NCBI GenBank assembly: GCA_015852425.1
Contig: JAAAIG010000036.1
Coordinates: forward strand, 21,918 to 85,917
Direction of reading: 5' to 3'
DNA: 64,000 nt
From: Gryganskiella cystojenkinii
Lineage: Eukaryota; Mortierellomycota; Mortierellomycetes; Mortierellales; Mortierellaceae
Under the pieces are notes generated by a model, which was not told where the DNA came from, made no database searches, and worked only from the letters and a program-made list of their open reading frames with translations. A program made the position numbers and the translations under genes. This document shows positions 45,883-60,900 of this stretch, in pieces (the first letter of the stretch is position 1; each line of letters opens with the position of its first letter).

Positions 45883-48442
45883 ATGGCAGATAACCAAGAA
45901 CAACAGCATCAACAAGAACAACAAAATATCATCGTCGAAGAGGAAGAACAGCAATTCTCGATAGCGATCGTGCCCGAGGAAGGCGCCACCATCGAACCCG
46001 AGCCGGCGCTCATCACCGAAACCTCCGATAAAGACCAGGCTGCTGTCGAAGCCACGACGACAGTTGCAACCGCGACAAAGGCGAAGCAGAGTCGTCTCTC
46101 CCTGGCCTTCCACAAGATTTCCTGTGGTAAGATTTTGACAAACACAGCGCTTTGATGACCTCAAAGAGCCAAGGTGCCTGAACTGTGAGGGGGGAGGTGC
46201 AAGATCGCGCATGCTGTTCTGTTTTGCATATTGGGCATTCGTTTGTTTGGGATGCATAAATGGCGCTCTTTTTTTTTTGGAAAAGTCGTTGTTGATGCTG
46301 TTGCTGTTGTGTTCGCTGCGCTTGTTCTCTTCCTCGCGACTCCACTTGCTTTCATTGTGTTCTTCACCTTCGTCCCCTTCTTCCATTTTTGTTGGTCGAT
46401 GGAGTGAGGTTTTTTTTGCTTTCCCTGTACTAGCCTTGTGCTACCGCAGTTCCACCGCGGACAGACCCGATTTCGTTGTTCCCCTTTTGCGCCTCCCTTC
46501 ATGCTGTCCCTGCAGCCCTTGATCCACTTTGCAGCGTTTGTTTGCCTTGTGCCCCCCTCTTTTCGTGTCCTTCAAAAAAAAAACGATTGTTGTCTTCCGA
46601 CTTTGGACTTGAACTCGTTTTCATTACAAATATCTCCCTTTTCTTCCTTCCTCACTCGGTATAAAACAAAAAGACCGGCCTTCTTTCATTTTTCTTGGCA
46701 ATTTGCACAGGGTATTCGATCGTCTCCTTTGCATCCAAGTCCTCTCCTTTTCTTCCCTCTCTCCCCGTCTTTTGGTTTGTGACCACAGGAAGCACCAAAT
46801 TGCAATACAAATGCCTCTTGAATTGGACGGGTGGATTTTGTGCGCGCACAGGCCTTCATCGATAAAGGACAAAAAGAAACGATGTTTAATTCTCCCCCAC
46901 ACGATGAAAGGCTTTCTTTGATCAGCTTTACTGACGATACTACTACGCCTCTTGTTTTCGTTACAAATCTTAGGGCTTTGCTTCCACCCTCTCAAGAACA
47001 ACAGTGGAGTGGACTATCATCAACTGGTCCACACCCCAACAGACGAAGAAGGCCCCTTCTTTGGAGAGGATCATCCTGACGGCGCCGATCATGTTGAGGG
47101 CATTACTGTCGCGTCAAGAGACATCACGGAAGACGCCAGGAAAATTCCCAAAGCAGTAGAGCAGAATTGCCTCTTAGAGGCCAGCAGTTCCTCATCCCAC
47201 GCTGAAACTGCTCATCCTGAAACAAAGGAACAGCACCTGCAGCTACAGCAGAAGGGGCAAGCACCCGAGGAAGATGTTTCCTCCGAGGGACAAAAGGAGA
47301 TCGTAATCCCAACGTTTGTGGAAGAGTTCGCCGTAATGGAGGAACCTTCGGGTGTTGCCACCGAGGAACCCACGATTGTCGCTCGTGAAATTGTCAAGGA
47401 TATTCCCATCCAGACTGTAGTCAATGATGCCGAGACCATCTCTATTCCCAAGCAAGACCTAGCCACATCAGTGATTACTCCTGTAGTCACGCCGTCGTCC
47501 TCGCCTGCACCCGTTCGTGCCGCTGGTCCTTTCGCGAAGCTGACCAAGCGCTCTTCGCCATCTTCGTCGCCAACCTCTTCCTCGCCCTCCTCTGCAAACT
47601 CGTCGCCGTTGTTGGAGCGACTGGGTCGGTTCGCAAAGATCATACGTCCAAGTGAGACCACGACGTCCTCTTTCCAGACCTCGACTTCCTCTCGTTCGAC
47701 TTCTTCACAAAAGGTCGTTGAGTCTCTTCAAGTTGTTTCTTCCAGGACCGAGAACGGACAGACAAGCGTTGAAGAGACTACGTCCACAACTGTCAAAGAC
47801 ACATCTTCTGTTCAATTAACCGACGCACCAGCCTCCCCAGTTGTTTTTACGGACAAGAAGGAACAAGCACAAATCGCTTGGAGCAGCGCGACGCCTCCTT
47901 TGCCTCCTACTCATCAACAACCTCAACAGCCACAGCAGGTCAACAAGCGACACTCCTTGGCTCTCGATACCGCTGCTGCGAACTTTGTTACCTCTTCTTC
48001 GCCTGTGCCGATCCCTGGACAATCTCCGATTCATCCCTGGACAACTCATTCCCCAACCTTACACCAGAACGATGCAAGTATTGCCAGTCAAGCGACAGCT
48101 AACCATACAGGATCGGCTAGTATCAACAGCACTCGTTCTATGAGCCGAGCCGGCCGTTCCTCCACTGTTGATAGTACGGTAGAAGGTGGAGCAGGCCAAG
48201 GTAGTGATGTCGGCAGTCTGAGCTCCAGCACAAAGGACGGAAGTGCGTCGAATAGTCAACAGAACGAGAAAGGCGGGTTCATGAGCAAAACGACGAAGCG
48301 AAGGAAAAGTGTGATGAAGAAGCTGGGCAAGATCATCAACAACATCAACACGAAACCGGGAAAAGAGGGAGGGAAGAGAGTAAGTCGACAGGGGAGTATG
48401 ACCCTCGAGAGTCCGTTGGAGATGTCGCTCGAGACAGAGTAA
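45883..48442 (+). CDS. Low-complexity Ser/Thr-rich protein of unknown function
   Basis: Two exons (45883-46126 and 46974-48442) join in phase to 570 residues across an 847-bp intron, long for this window. The N-terminus is Gln/Glu-rich (EQQHQQEQQ). Acidic stretches and long Ser/Thr/Pro runs follow. Two short basic/hydrophobic blocks, AAGPFAKLTKRSS and ERLGRFAKIIRP, look like a duplicated motif (FAK followed by basic residues). The C-terminus is strongly basic: SKTTKRRKSVMKKLGKIINNINTKPGKEGGKR, which could be a nuclear signal or an amphipathic membrane-binding helix. No conserved domain recognised; probably disordered. The start at 45883 follows a CT-rich leader, and the exon ends in a clean GTAAGA. 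Confidence 0.65.
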
Positions 48443-49164
48443 AACGAAAACAAGAATAGTGACAGTTCTGAGGAAATAGTGTTGCACAGACATAATAACC
48501 AGACACCCAAAAAAAAAAAAAAATGTTCCGTGTCGCGTTTTGATAAGTGATAGACTCTTTGATGCAAAAAATAGGCTCCACCATCTTCTTCGCTTGTCAC
48601 GTCCAGCGATGACTATATCAAGAACACAAGGCAAAGGAGGCAGCTTTGCCACAGCACGCTATACCCATATGAGGCGAGGGTTCAGCCCGTGCTTGCTGCC
48701 CGTTGGTTATTGTGGAAGACGATAGAGGAGGGTTCAGTCTGTTAACTTGTTACTGTTGGCATGAGCAAAAGTGTAAGAATGAATTCGATCTTTAAAATGG
48801 AATCGAAATGATGCATTAGCGCATTTCGGTGTATGGTTGGGACATGGGGTATATGCGATGCGATTGGATCAATCTACGCCGCACTTCTTTGTTGAACCGT
48901 TTTTACCATCTCTTTGGAGGGGGGTTTGAGTTTGGTGTATCCGTGGCAAAGTCAGGTATTGCACTGTGGGTTAACCAAAAAAAAAAATGTTTTGGTTTTC
49001 TCTCTGATGATTTCATTTCTTGATTTTCTAGTTTCCTTTCTTTCTTTCTTTTTCTTATCTCTCCTCTCTCTTTCACACACTCACACTCACACACTTTACT
49101 TTGGCGTTTTACTTCCCCATACCTATCCCCACCTTGCCCCTTCACATCATCTACGCCGATCATC
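48443..49164. other. Hexokinase promoter region
   Basis: No gene. It ends with a long pyrimidine-rich leader (49,020-49,145) containing CACACACTCACAC and CTCTCTCTTTC stretches, followed by the ATG at 49165. Confidence 0.5.
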
Positions 49165-51740
<2,576 letters not shown>

Positions 51741-53090
51741 TTAATACAAAAAACAAGTTGTAAATATGGCACCAACTGCAAGAGACTTTCGAAATAGCCA
51801 GGATATTACTCTTCTGAAAATAACGAAAATACACGTCAATTGAACCCGAATTAAATAACAGGGGAGAAAATGAGGTCGGTGCTTGCTTTTTTTTATTGCT
51901 GGGCCGTTTGAATGTGCTTTTGGCTGACATGATCTCTGCATGGTATGGTTTGAGAAGTATGATCCCAGAAGGAAGCAAGATGTCCCGATTTCCCCTTTCC
52001 TGGGCAGATTCATACTATCAGCGAACAGTATCCATTCTTAGGTCTCTTATTTTCTTCCTTGCGGGTTTTGTGGGAAATAGATATTTTCGGTCAACTACTC
52101 CGATCAAGTTTTCATTGCAAAGAGATATCCCGCGAAATGTATATCGACGTTGAAACAGCCTTTGTGCCGATTTCATTTTGCCCAAAAAAAAAATTCAATA
52201 ATTGTGTTGCTCACCGCTTGTGTGAGCTACAAAGGGTTTGCCTTAACGAATCATCGTTAATGCAGTTCAAATTGTCGTTGTCAGCAAACGAAGTGAGCAG
52301 CCCTTTGGGTGAAACTTTGGTAGACAATAGCTCTGCCTCTGGGACTCAAAGGCTGTAAGAAAAGCGACCACGGCTGAGCAAAAAAAAAAAGGAACAAAAA
52401 ATAACGTTTGCACGAGCTTTGACCTTGTTGTGAGTTAGACTAACGATCCTTTTTTTTTGTTGCTTTATTGGAACGGAGTGAGGGCCAAAAAAAACGAAAA
52501 ACCACTGCACACCAGGGGAAGGGTGAAAGGAGAAGGTTTAATGAAGCCTTGATAATAAAACAAAGCAAGATGAACCGCTTGCCGTTTCTGTGGTTCGTCG
52601 TAAAAGCGAAGATGAAGGGGTGGATGGACACGGCCGCCACAAGTGGCGACTGTCAATGCAATGGGATTGGATGTCCTGTACTACAAAACACAAAGAGAAA
52701 GAAGGAGAAAGAGGAGGGAAGATGCAATGCAAGGCAAGGCAAACGCGATACCTCGTCCTCTCTCTGTCACGCTCGAGAGGGGGATGATGATGATGATGAT
52801 GACAATGGGTCTTTTTTTTTTTTTGCTCACAGACACGCACCACCCTCACTTTTGTGCTTTGTTTCCCTCCATTTTTTTTTTTTTTTTTTTTGTTTTTCCC
52901 TTTCCTTTTTTTTTTTTTTGTTCTTCTTCTCACACCACTTTGCCCCCTGTCAGCTACTTCTTCCCCTCCTGCACACAGAGCAGAAACGATCGCTACCACC
53001 ATCCTCACCTGTCATTCTTTTCAGCTAATATCATTTTCACTTGTCGCCAGCACACAAGCTCTTACCACTCTCCCGCAAAACACCAGAACA
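51741..53090. other. Intergenic region with homopolymer tracts
   Basis: It holds the hexokinase 3' region and, at about 52,805-52,930, long T tracts (several of 10-20 bases) separated by short CT-rich spacers. A GATGATGATGATGATGA microsatellite is at 52785-52802. No gene called. The right end leads into a possible first exon at 53091. Confidence 0.5.
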
Positions 53091-53145
53091 ATGGCCGAGA
53101 CACTCCATTTACAACCTCACCACCAAGCAGCGCAAAAACCGCAAG
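53091..53145 (+). other. Possible alternative first exon of the homeodomain gene
   Basis: An ATG in a good context (CCAGAACAATGG) opens 18 codons (MAETLHLQPHHQAAQKPQ) and ends in a GT donor (AAG/GTAATG) with phase 1. The acceptor CAG at 54558-54560 has a long T-rich tract and opens in phase with the homeodomain gene, so splicing 53145 to 54561 would replace the first two residues of that protein by these 18. The intervening 1,415 bp contains the N run. This is an inference from splice signals only. Confidence 0.45.
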
Positions 53146-54553
53146 GTAATGTGAAATTCCTCTCCGCTTCTATCTCGACCCTATTTTTTCTTTCTCGTTT
53201 CTTTCCTCTGGTTTTCTTGAGTGCTCTTTTTCTTTAATCCATTTTGTCGTCAAACAATCAACTCGAGGAGACATAACGTTGTTACCTATTTATTTCCAGT
53301 ATTTGTTCTCCTTCTGTTGTTCTGCCCGAACAATTCTCTTGGGCTGGAACGTTTGCTGTGTGAATATGTGAATAGAGGAGTAGGAGTCAGATATACTTTT
53401 GATTTTTCTTTTCTTCTCCACCTCTCCTACCCCTGTGGTTGCCTTCGAGGAGGTCATTCACGCAGGCAGGGGGTTCGACGGAGGAAGGAAAGAAAAAAAA
53501 AACAAAGATATTTAAAGTGGGGGAAAGGAACGGAGGAAGTAATGGGCTCATATTGTCCAATTTACAGGATTCAATTGAGAGTACAAAGGCAATAATGCGT
53601 TCTAAATGCCAGCTGTGGTGAAGAGATAAAAAGGAAGGGGTTCCGAGGCAAAAGAGTGGCCTGCGAGACTTGTTGATCTCTTCCACCCTCCTCGGGATCG
53701 ATCCTTAGCGGTAATATTTTTTCGTCAGAATTGCGCGAAACAACGTGGCTGCAGTGATGAACTGAACTGGTAGGCAGACATGATGACAGGGAATCGCAGT
53801 CGATCTTTATTGTCGATAGATTCTTTTTAAGAATCAGTGCAAGGTATTTGTTGCGCGCCAAAAAAAANNNNNNNNNNTTTGCTTGATCATGCAAACAACT
53901 GCTAAGGGGATGGGTGAGAAAAAAAAAAGACAAGAGAAAAGTTAATGAGTGAGATGGAGAAAGCAATCGCCAGGTGAAGAGAGGGCGTGTGAGAGAGCAG
54001 GCAAAGTTGGTCGGGCCAGACTGGACCAGACTAGACCAGAAGAGAAGAGGAAGAAGAAGAGATAGAAAAACGTGTACGACGATCGATGTCTGGGCGTGGC
54101 ACCTGTGTCTGGGTCATGGCAAGAAAAAAGATAGGACCTTCTTTGTCCGCTCAAGAAGATCGCGCACACTCCCTCTCGATGCAGGAACAAACAAACAAAC
54201 AAACATCCACACAAATAACAGAGGTTCTTTTCTTCAAAGAGAACGAATGTGATGACAAGGTCGAAAAGAGGTCAACGAGGAGGGAGAAGGAAAGAGAATT
54301 GCTGTCTCGAAGTAATAATTTATTTTTGACACCGCCACTTTTTCGCACTTCTCTTTTCTTCTCTTTTCTTTCACTTTTTTTGTTTTGCAGCCCGTTTCTA
54401 TCCCTATTGCCTTAATCCCATCAAGCATCAAACTTCCACGTTTACTCTCCCCACTGACTTCTATCTCTTCTACTCTACTTGACTCTTTACACCTCCTCGT
54501 CTTCATTCTCTGCCGGAAACATTTTTATTTTATTTTTATTTTTCTTGCAAACA
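53146..54553. other. Upstream region of the homeodomain gene
   Basis: No gene. It is either the promoter region or a 1.4-kb first intron, contains the assembly gap, and ends in a T-rich stretch (54,523-54,546) that could serve as a polypyrimidine tract. Confidence 0.4.
53868..53877. other. Assembly gap (10 N)
   Basis: Ten N bases after a run of A. The number of missing bases is not known from the sequence. Confidence 1.
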
Positions 54554-57366
54554 ATGTCAGCAGACCCTCATCAGAGCCATCAAACGACAACCGACCCAGT
54601 ACCGTCCTCATCCGCTACTTCATCAACACCCGCCATGACCACAGCTACAGCACAACAACAGCACCAGCAGCAGACGACGACGACATACCCCCAGAGTAAC
54701 AGCAGCAATAACAATAATAACAATAATAATAATGGTCAGACGCAACAACCACAAGACCAGGCAGAGGCAGACCAGCCTAAGAAGGCAAAGAGAAAGAGAA
54801 TTACACCCGAGCAGCTCGAAGACCTTGTCGGTCTCTTTGAAAAGACAGACACACCCTCGTTCGAGGTACGAGAGAAGCTCGCCAAGAAACTGGGCATGTC
54901 CAACCGAGAGATTCAGGTAACGTGTGATGAGTCCAGAGTCGTTGTTCAAGACACTTTCCAACCAGAAAGAAAAACAACATTTGTAATTAACATACTGCAA
55001 TACGGTTCCATTGTTGCCAAGTATAGGTCTGGTTCCAGAACAGACGAGCAAAGGCAAACAGGGTCAAAATCAATGAGCAGGCAGCGCTCCATCACCAACA
55101 GCACCTTCAGCACCAACAGATGCAGCAGCAGCAGCAGCAACACCATATGCACCACCATAGGACCAACAGTGGCAGCAATGGTTATGGTCCCATGCACCCG
55201 GGACATGTCCATTCTGCACCCTCGACACCGATGCAAGCGATTCCAGTCCATCACCAACCGCACCCTCACCACCACCACAGCCAACATCAACAGCATCCAA
55301 GCAATGGTCATGCTCCCCCTGGAGGTGACCAAAATTCTTTCAGCTATTTTGGACCAAACGGATCCTCTCCGCCCATGGCCATGCCCACGCCCACACCCCG
55401 CGCACATTCCTCCATGTCCCACCCACACGGAGGACAGCCCAACAGGCGACCCGCTTCTCTCTACAATATCGGAAGCTATGGGCATCTTTTGCAAACACAA
55501 CAGTTTCAGCAGCAGCAGAAACCAGCCTTCCAACCACTTCAGCAATCGTCGACAGGATCCCACTACGGTCACAGTGCTTATGCAAGCCAACAGCAACCGC
55601 CTCAGCATGGCCATGGTCATAGTCACTCTCGTTCTGGATCCACTTACGGCATGGACATCATCCTGCCTTCTGGTGTCAATCCTTCCAGCACTACTTCCGC
55701 TTCGCAGCGACACGCCTTACCCCCGCCCATCTCCACTTTAGGGCCTCGCAGGCCAGAACAATCCATCGAGGACTACGAAGAGTCTAGAACGTCCAACAGA
55801 CATGAACGGACAATGTCTGAGGGTCATCCCGCGGGATATCTCTCCCCCAACGCAATGACCTCACCCATCTCACCACCTGTTCTGGAACGACACGTCGACA
55901 ATGGCCCTTACCGCGAAGAGTATGAACCGGACTCGCCCTCGTCCGCGACCCAATCTTCGCCCTTCACCAATGGTGGCAACTCTACAGCAGGTACAACCAA
56001 CAACCGACACAGCGCTTCATTTGGACTAAAACCAAACCCTGTCAAGGCTGAAGAAGTCGAACCCAAGGTTGTTTTGCGTGAACCACGGTCTTTGTCGAAC
56101 GGGGGAGGCTACTACAGTGGCAGCAAGAACAGACGATCATATGATGATGCCCTGTACGACGAGCACCAGCAGCTGATGCGCGATAACTTTAACATGGACA
56201 CAAGACTGGTCATCACTGAGGATGAGCCCAGACCAGAGTCCGCAATCGATCTTCTTGCCTACGCCGCAGCTTACGTCCAAGAATCCGAGGAACACAAGAA
56301 GGAGGGCAGTGGCTCTAGTCCAGCTATCAAGGCTGAGCACGGCAGCAGCGGCAGTGGTAGTGAAGACAAGCGCAACTCGCTCGGTCTGATGAACCCCAGT
56401 AACAAGCGTCAATCTTTCCATGGACCCACAGGATACCCAAGCAAAGAGCCTTTCCACGAAGAGCCTTCGTCCTCATCTCGATACTCGTCGTCTAGCATGT
56501 CATGGGAAGCCAGTGGCACCTCAGCAGCGCCCTCCGCAAACGCAGCTGGCGAGGTCATGCCTGTGCCTCGTCAGCGTAACAGAGACGGTGATAGCGGGTT
56601 TGCTGCTCGTCGTCCGCGCCCAGTGACCTATGGAGGTAGCGGATTCTTGTATGATCATCACGAGAACCAGTTTATGCCCCAGACCATGTCTCCGTCACTC
56701 TCTTCCTCCCCTAGTGGATATGGGCGGTCACCCTCAAGTAGTAGCGCTAGACGGGTGAGTAACCACCGAAACTCGCAAGAAGTCGGGAGTAGCGGGATGT
56801 TATTGCAGCGGGGTCTGACCCGTCCTCGGCGCTCGTCCTCAACGGCGACACAACAGCAACCTTTCCCACAGCCCAACCCCCAGTTTTATGCTCAGACGCC
56901 GTCACACCCATCAACTCAGCAACAGCACCAACAGTCCATGGTGTTGCCACCAATTCTGAGTGAGAATCAAAGGTTACTCTCTCCTGCTATGGTGCCATCG
57001 CCACCCCCGTTCGGATCCTCAGCCTCCTCAGGACCTTCTCAGAATGCCGCGCACCGATTATCGAGACACGATAGCTATGGTAGCAACTCTGGTGGATTTC
57101 CGATAGGATCGGCCAATACTCAGGGCGGAGGTCATCCTTCATATCCTCCAAGAGACTCTCCTGGCTCGGATTCATACTCACGCGAGTCGTACAATGATTC
57201 GCGGGGTAGTCGCGAGGACTTTGATGACGAGGTTGGCCACAAGGATCATGTTCGGGTGAAAAAGGAGATGGAGGACGAGGAGATGGAGGACGAGGACGAG
57301 TACAGCCGTCAACGGGCGGCCAAGAGACGAAGCGGACACTCGTTCTTTGGCACTGCTTTGCAGTAA
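54554..57366 (+). CDS. Homeodomain transcription factor
   Basis: Two exons (54554-54916 and 55027-57366) join in phase to 900 residues. The homeodomain covers about residues 75-135: basic arm KKAKRKRITPEQLEDLVGLF, KTDTPSFEVREKLAKKLGMSNREIQ, and the recognition helix VWFQNRRAKANR; the intron falls at the Gln/Val junction of helix 3. A Gln/His-rich stretch follows (LHHQQHLQHQQMQQQQQQHHMHHHR), and most of the protein is Ser/Pro/Gln-rich and disordered, with acidic MEDEEMEDEDEYSRQ and basic KRRSGHS near the C-terminus. The N-terminus has an Asn run from an AAT/AAC microsatellite. It probably acts in the nucleus as a sequence-specific DNA-binding regulator, perhaps related to the fungal Hoy1/Pah1-like group; its targets cannot be read from the sequence. 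The start at 54554 is the first in-frame ATG of this exon, but see the possible first exon at 53091. Confidence 0.85.
54700..54733 (+). repeat. AAT/AAC trinucleotide run
   Basis: About 11 AAT/AAC codons (with AGC at the left) encode a poly-Asn stretch in the N-terminal part of the homeodomain protein; such runs are prone to length change. Confidence 0.85.
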
Positions 57367-57599
57367 CCATACTCCACATGTATTATAATTACCCCTATTT
57401 TGCCACCAACTAAATAAAACAAGGATACAGAAACCAACGTTCCGGAGCCATCTCCAATAGGAATGAAATGAGACCTGAAACGGAAGGAATGCAGGATTGT
57501 TCCGAGACAATAAAAAAACTACTGAGGTCATTCACTCGAATGCATCAACTTTTGTCCGGATGGGATGTCACGAACAAGACAGAGAGAGGACAGAGAGAG

Positions 57600-57634
<35 letters not shown>

Positions 57635-57920
57635 CGAGATATCAAATGATAAAACATGCCCCAGGACTCCAGGACTGGAATAAAGGGTTGTTTCGGGCGT
57701 ACACGCAGTTCCTGGGGGTTCATTTGTTGCAGAATGTAGCCCTTTAAAAAGAGAGGACAGAGTCTCCCTTGGAATCTCTTTTTCTTTACTTCCCTTTCTT
57801 TTATTCTCAAAAAGATTTCTCGCTACTTTCTTCTGTACCCTGCTTGTTGCCAGCACGTTTTTATTATCGTTGTTGCTCAATAACAATCCAAACATAAACA
57901 CCTTCTAGAAGTAGCAGACA
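57367..57920. other. Intergenic region before the ABC transporter
   Basis: It contains an AG microsatellite and the promoter and leader of the ABC transporter (CT-rich at 57,770-57,830, then CATAAACACC near the start). No gene was recognised. Confidence 0.5.
57583..57632 (+). repeat. AG dinucleotide microsatellite
   Basis: Interrupted GAGAGAGG units followed by a pure run of about 14 AG units. Confidence 0.9.
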
Positions 57921-60900
57921 ATGGCCCAACAAGGGTCAAACAACTCGCCAGTAGTGCGTCAGGGCATTCTCCGGAATCCCTCCAGTCGACCTGGCCCGAT
58001 GCAACGCCATAACAGTATCATTCCCCCACCCGCAGATTTCGGCGACGACCCTGATCTCGACGATTCAGACGACGAGGACGACCTCTTTCCGGAGTTGACC
58101 GCAGATGAGGCATACCAGAATGCACTCGCTGGTCGATGGGGTGAAGGACCCAGTAAGGTCGATGTCATAGACGCCGAACGCGACTTCCGACAACTCGAAC
58201 GAACGCTTACGACCTTGTCACGACGAAGTAGTGGGCTCGGAGGCGCTGCCGCTGCCGGAGTGGACCTGGATGAGCGCGGCATGATACGAAGAAAGAGCTC
58301 GCGGAAACAAAGACAACAGCAAGAATTACCAACTACTACGGAAGAGGAAGCAATCAAGAAGGAAGGCGATTTCGACTACGAGACCCATCTCAAGACCAAC
58401 ATTCTTCCCAGTGCTCAAAAGAGTGGTTACAAGATGAGGGTCATGGGTGTGGTTTGGAAGGAACTCAGTGTGATCGGTGAAGGCGTTGGTAGTCAGTTCA
58501 TCCAGACCACGGGTGATCCTTTTATCAACCTCTTCAATCTCGTGAACCCGTTCTTCTGGGTCCGCAAATGTACCGGTCGTGACCATCCCGGAGGTCAACC
58601 TCAACAGCTCCATCTGACTGGCGATGCCCAGGCTGATGCGAGTGCTGCCGCCGCAGCTGAGAAAGGCAAGGTCACAAAAACCATCCTGTATCCAATGAAC
58701 GGATGCTGTCAGGACGGAGAGATGATTCTGGTTCTGGGAAGACCTGGATCGGGTTGCTCAACTTTGTTGCGAGTATTGGCGAATGATCGCAAGAATTATA
58801 AGCAAGTCCTGGGTGATGTCTCATTCAACAACCTGACTGCGGAAACTGTTACCAAGCATTACAAAGGAGAGGTCCTTTACAATCAAGAAGGTAACCTTGT
58901 CGTTTTTACGTTTTTTTGCCCTGGGAAAATTCAAAAAACGAAGACAACCCAATTTTTACGACTGTCGTCATATCCGCCCTATGCTTAGATGACTTCCACT
59001 ATCCTACCTTGACCGTCCGTCAGACGCTCGAGACCGCAATCAAGGCCAAGACTCCTCGCGCACGGTTGCCCGAGATAACTAGTCGAAGGGATTTTCGAGA
59101 AAAGTTTTTGGAGGTACTGACAAAGATGTACGGTCTCACTCGACAAAAGGAGACTCTCGTCGGAAACGCGTTCATCCGAGGTATCTCTGGAGGAGAACGT
59201 AAACGGCTGTCAATTGCGGAACAGATGGCGACCCGATCCAGTGTGAACATGTGGGACGGATCTACGCGTGGATTGGATGCCTCCTCGGCCCTGGATTACG
59301 TCAAGTCACTTCGAGTCCAGACCAATCTGCTCAAGAAGGCCACTATTGTCACGATCTATCAAGCGGTAGCTATAATAATCACTTTTTTTTTCGATTTCGC
59401 TTACTAACTACTTATTGCGGCTTGTTTACATGAAGGCTGACTCTGTTTTCATTCTACCTTCAATCGTAGTCTGAGAATATCTACGATCTATTCGATAAGG
59501 TCTTGTTGTTGTATGATGGACACTGCATCTACTTTGGTCCAGCCGAGGCAGCACGCCAGTACTTTATCAATATGGGGTTCGACTGTCCTGCTCGTCAGAC
59601 CACAGCGGACTTTCTGACCGCAATCACAGATCCACATGAACGTAAACCCGCCGAGGGACTGGAACCAAACCGAGCATCTCAACTGCCAACCACTCCTGAG
59701 CAGTTTGAGGTTCTGTACAAGCAATCCGAGTTCTATCAACAGACTTTGCAGCATATCCAAGAATACGAGTCCCAGCTGGGTGGTAGCGTTGCTGGGGACG
59801 AATTCATCGCGGCCGCGAGACAAGAGAAGCAGAAGCATGTGTCAATCAAGAACCCATACACGATCACATACCTGAACCAGATTTGGGCCATGACTACTCG
59901 TCAAGTTCAGTTGACCAAAGGAGACATTGGCAGCTTGATCTCACGCTATGGATCGGTAAAACGAGAACGGCAAAAAAAAAGGAGTTGTTCTCAAAAGGAC
60001 GATTTACAACCTCTTCTGACTCTTCTCCCATGTTGTTAACATAGATGATAATCAAGGCCGCAGTTGTGGGAACCTGTTTTCTGCTGCTGCCTAAGACCAG
60101 TTCCGGCGCCTTTACTCGAGGAGGTGTGCTCTTTTTCTCGCTCCTTTTCAATGCCCTCATTGCTCAAGCGGAATTACCAATGGCACTGCAAGGACGACCG
60201 ATTTTGTACAAGGCAAGTTCTGCGCTGTTGTTTTCTTTATTATCTCTTGGAAAGTTCTCCTCTCTTACAAAACAATCTCCTCTATTTCCCTCACACAACA
60301 GCTCAAGAACTTTGCGATGTATCGACCGTCTTCATTTGGCTTGGCACAAATCGTCTTGGATGTTCCTGTGATATTGGTCCACAATCTTCTCTTTGCCCTT
60401 GTCCTCTACTTCCTCTCTGGCTTGCAACGGACACCCGGAAAGTTCTTCATTTTTGTTTTGACACTCAGTCTGGCGACTCTGTGCATGACTGCCTTTTTCC
60501 GAATGTGGGGCTGTGCTTCCAAGACCTTTGATGATGCCACAAAGTTCAGTGGATTGATGCTCCTTGCCTTGATTCTCTATACGGGATATCTCATCCCTCT
60601 CTCTGCCATGCATCCATGGTTCGTCTGGATCTTCTGGATGTAAGTGTTGGTCAAGGAAAGGTTGTGCATAATCGCCTATTAAAACACTAAAAAAAATATT
60701 TTTACTGACGGTCGACTTTTCTTGTCACAGAAACCCGCTGGCATATGCGTTCAAGGCTCTGATGGCCAACGAAATGTCTGGATTACGGTTCTCCTGCGAT
60801 GGCCCTTATTTGATCCCTTCTGGCCCCGAATACACTAATCTGGCCAACCAAGTCTGTACCCTCGCTGGAGCCAAACCAGGCGAGAATTTTGTCAATGGAC

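Noticed and set aside
52468..53237. Long frames across T-rich tracts upstream of the homeodomain gene
   Set aside because: Phe/Lys-rich translations produced by homopolymer runs, not coding sequence.
58691..58770. Loss of function in ABC transporter NBD1 because Walker A has Cys for Lys
   Set aside because: This substitution is normal for the first nucleotide-binding domain of fungal PDR transporters.
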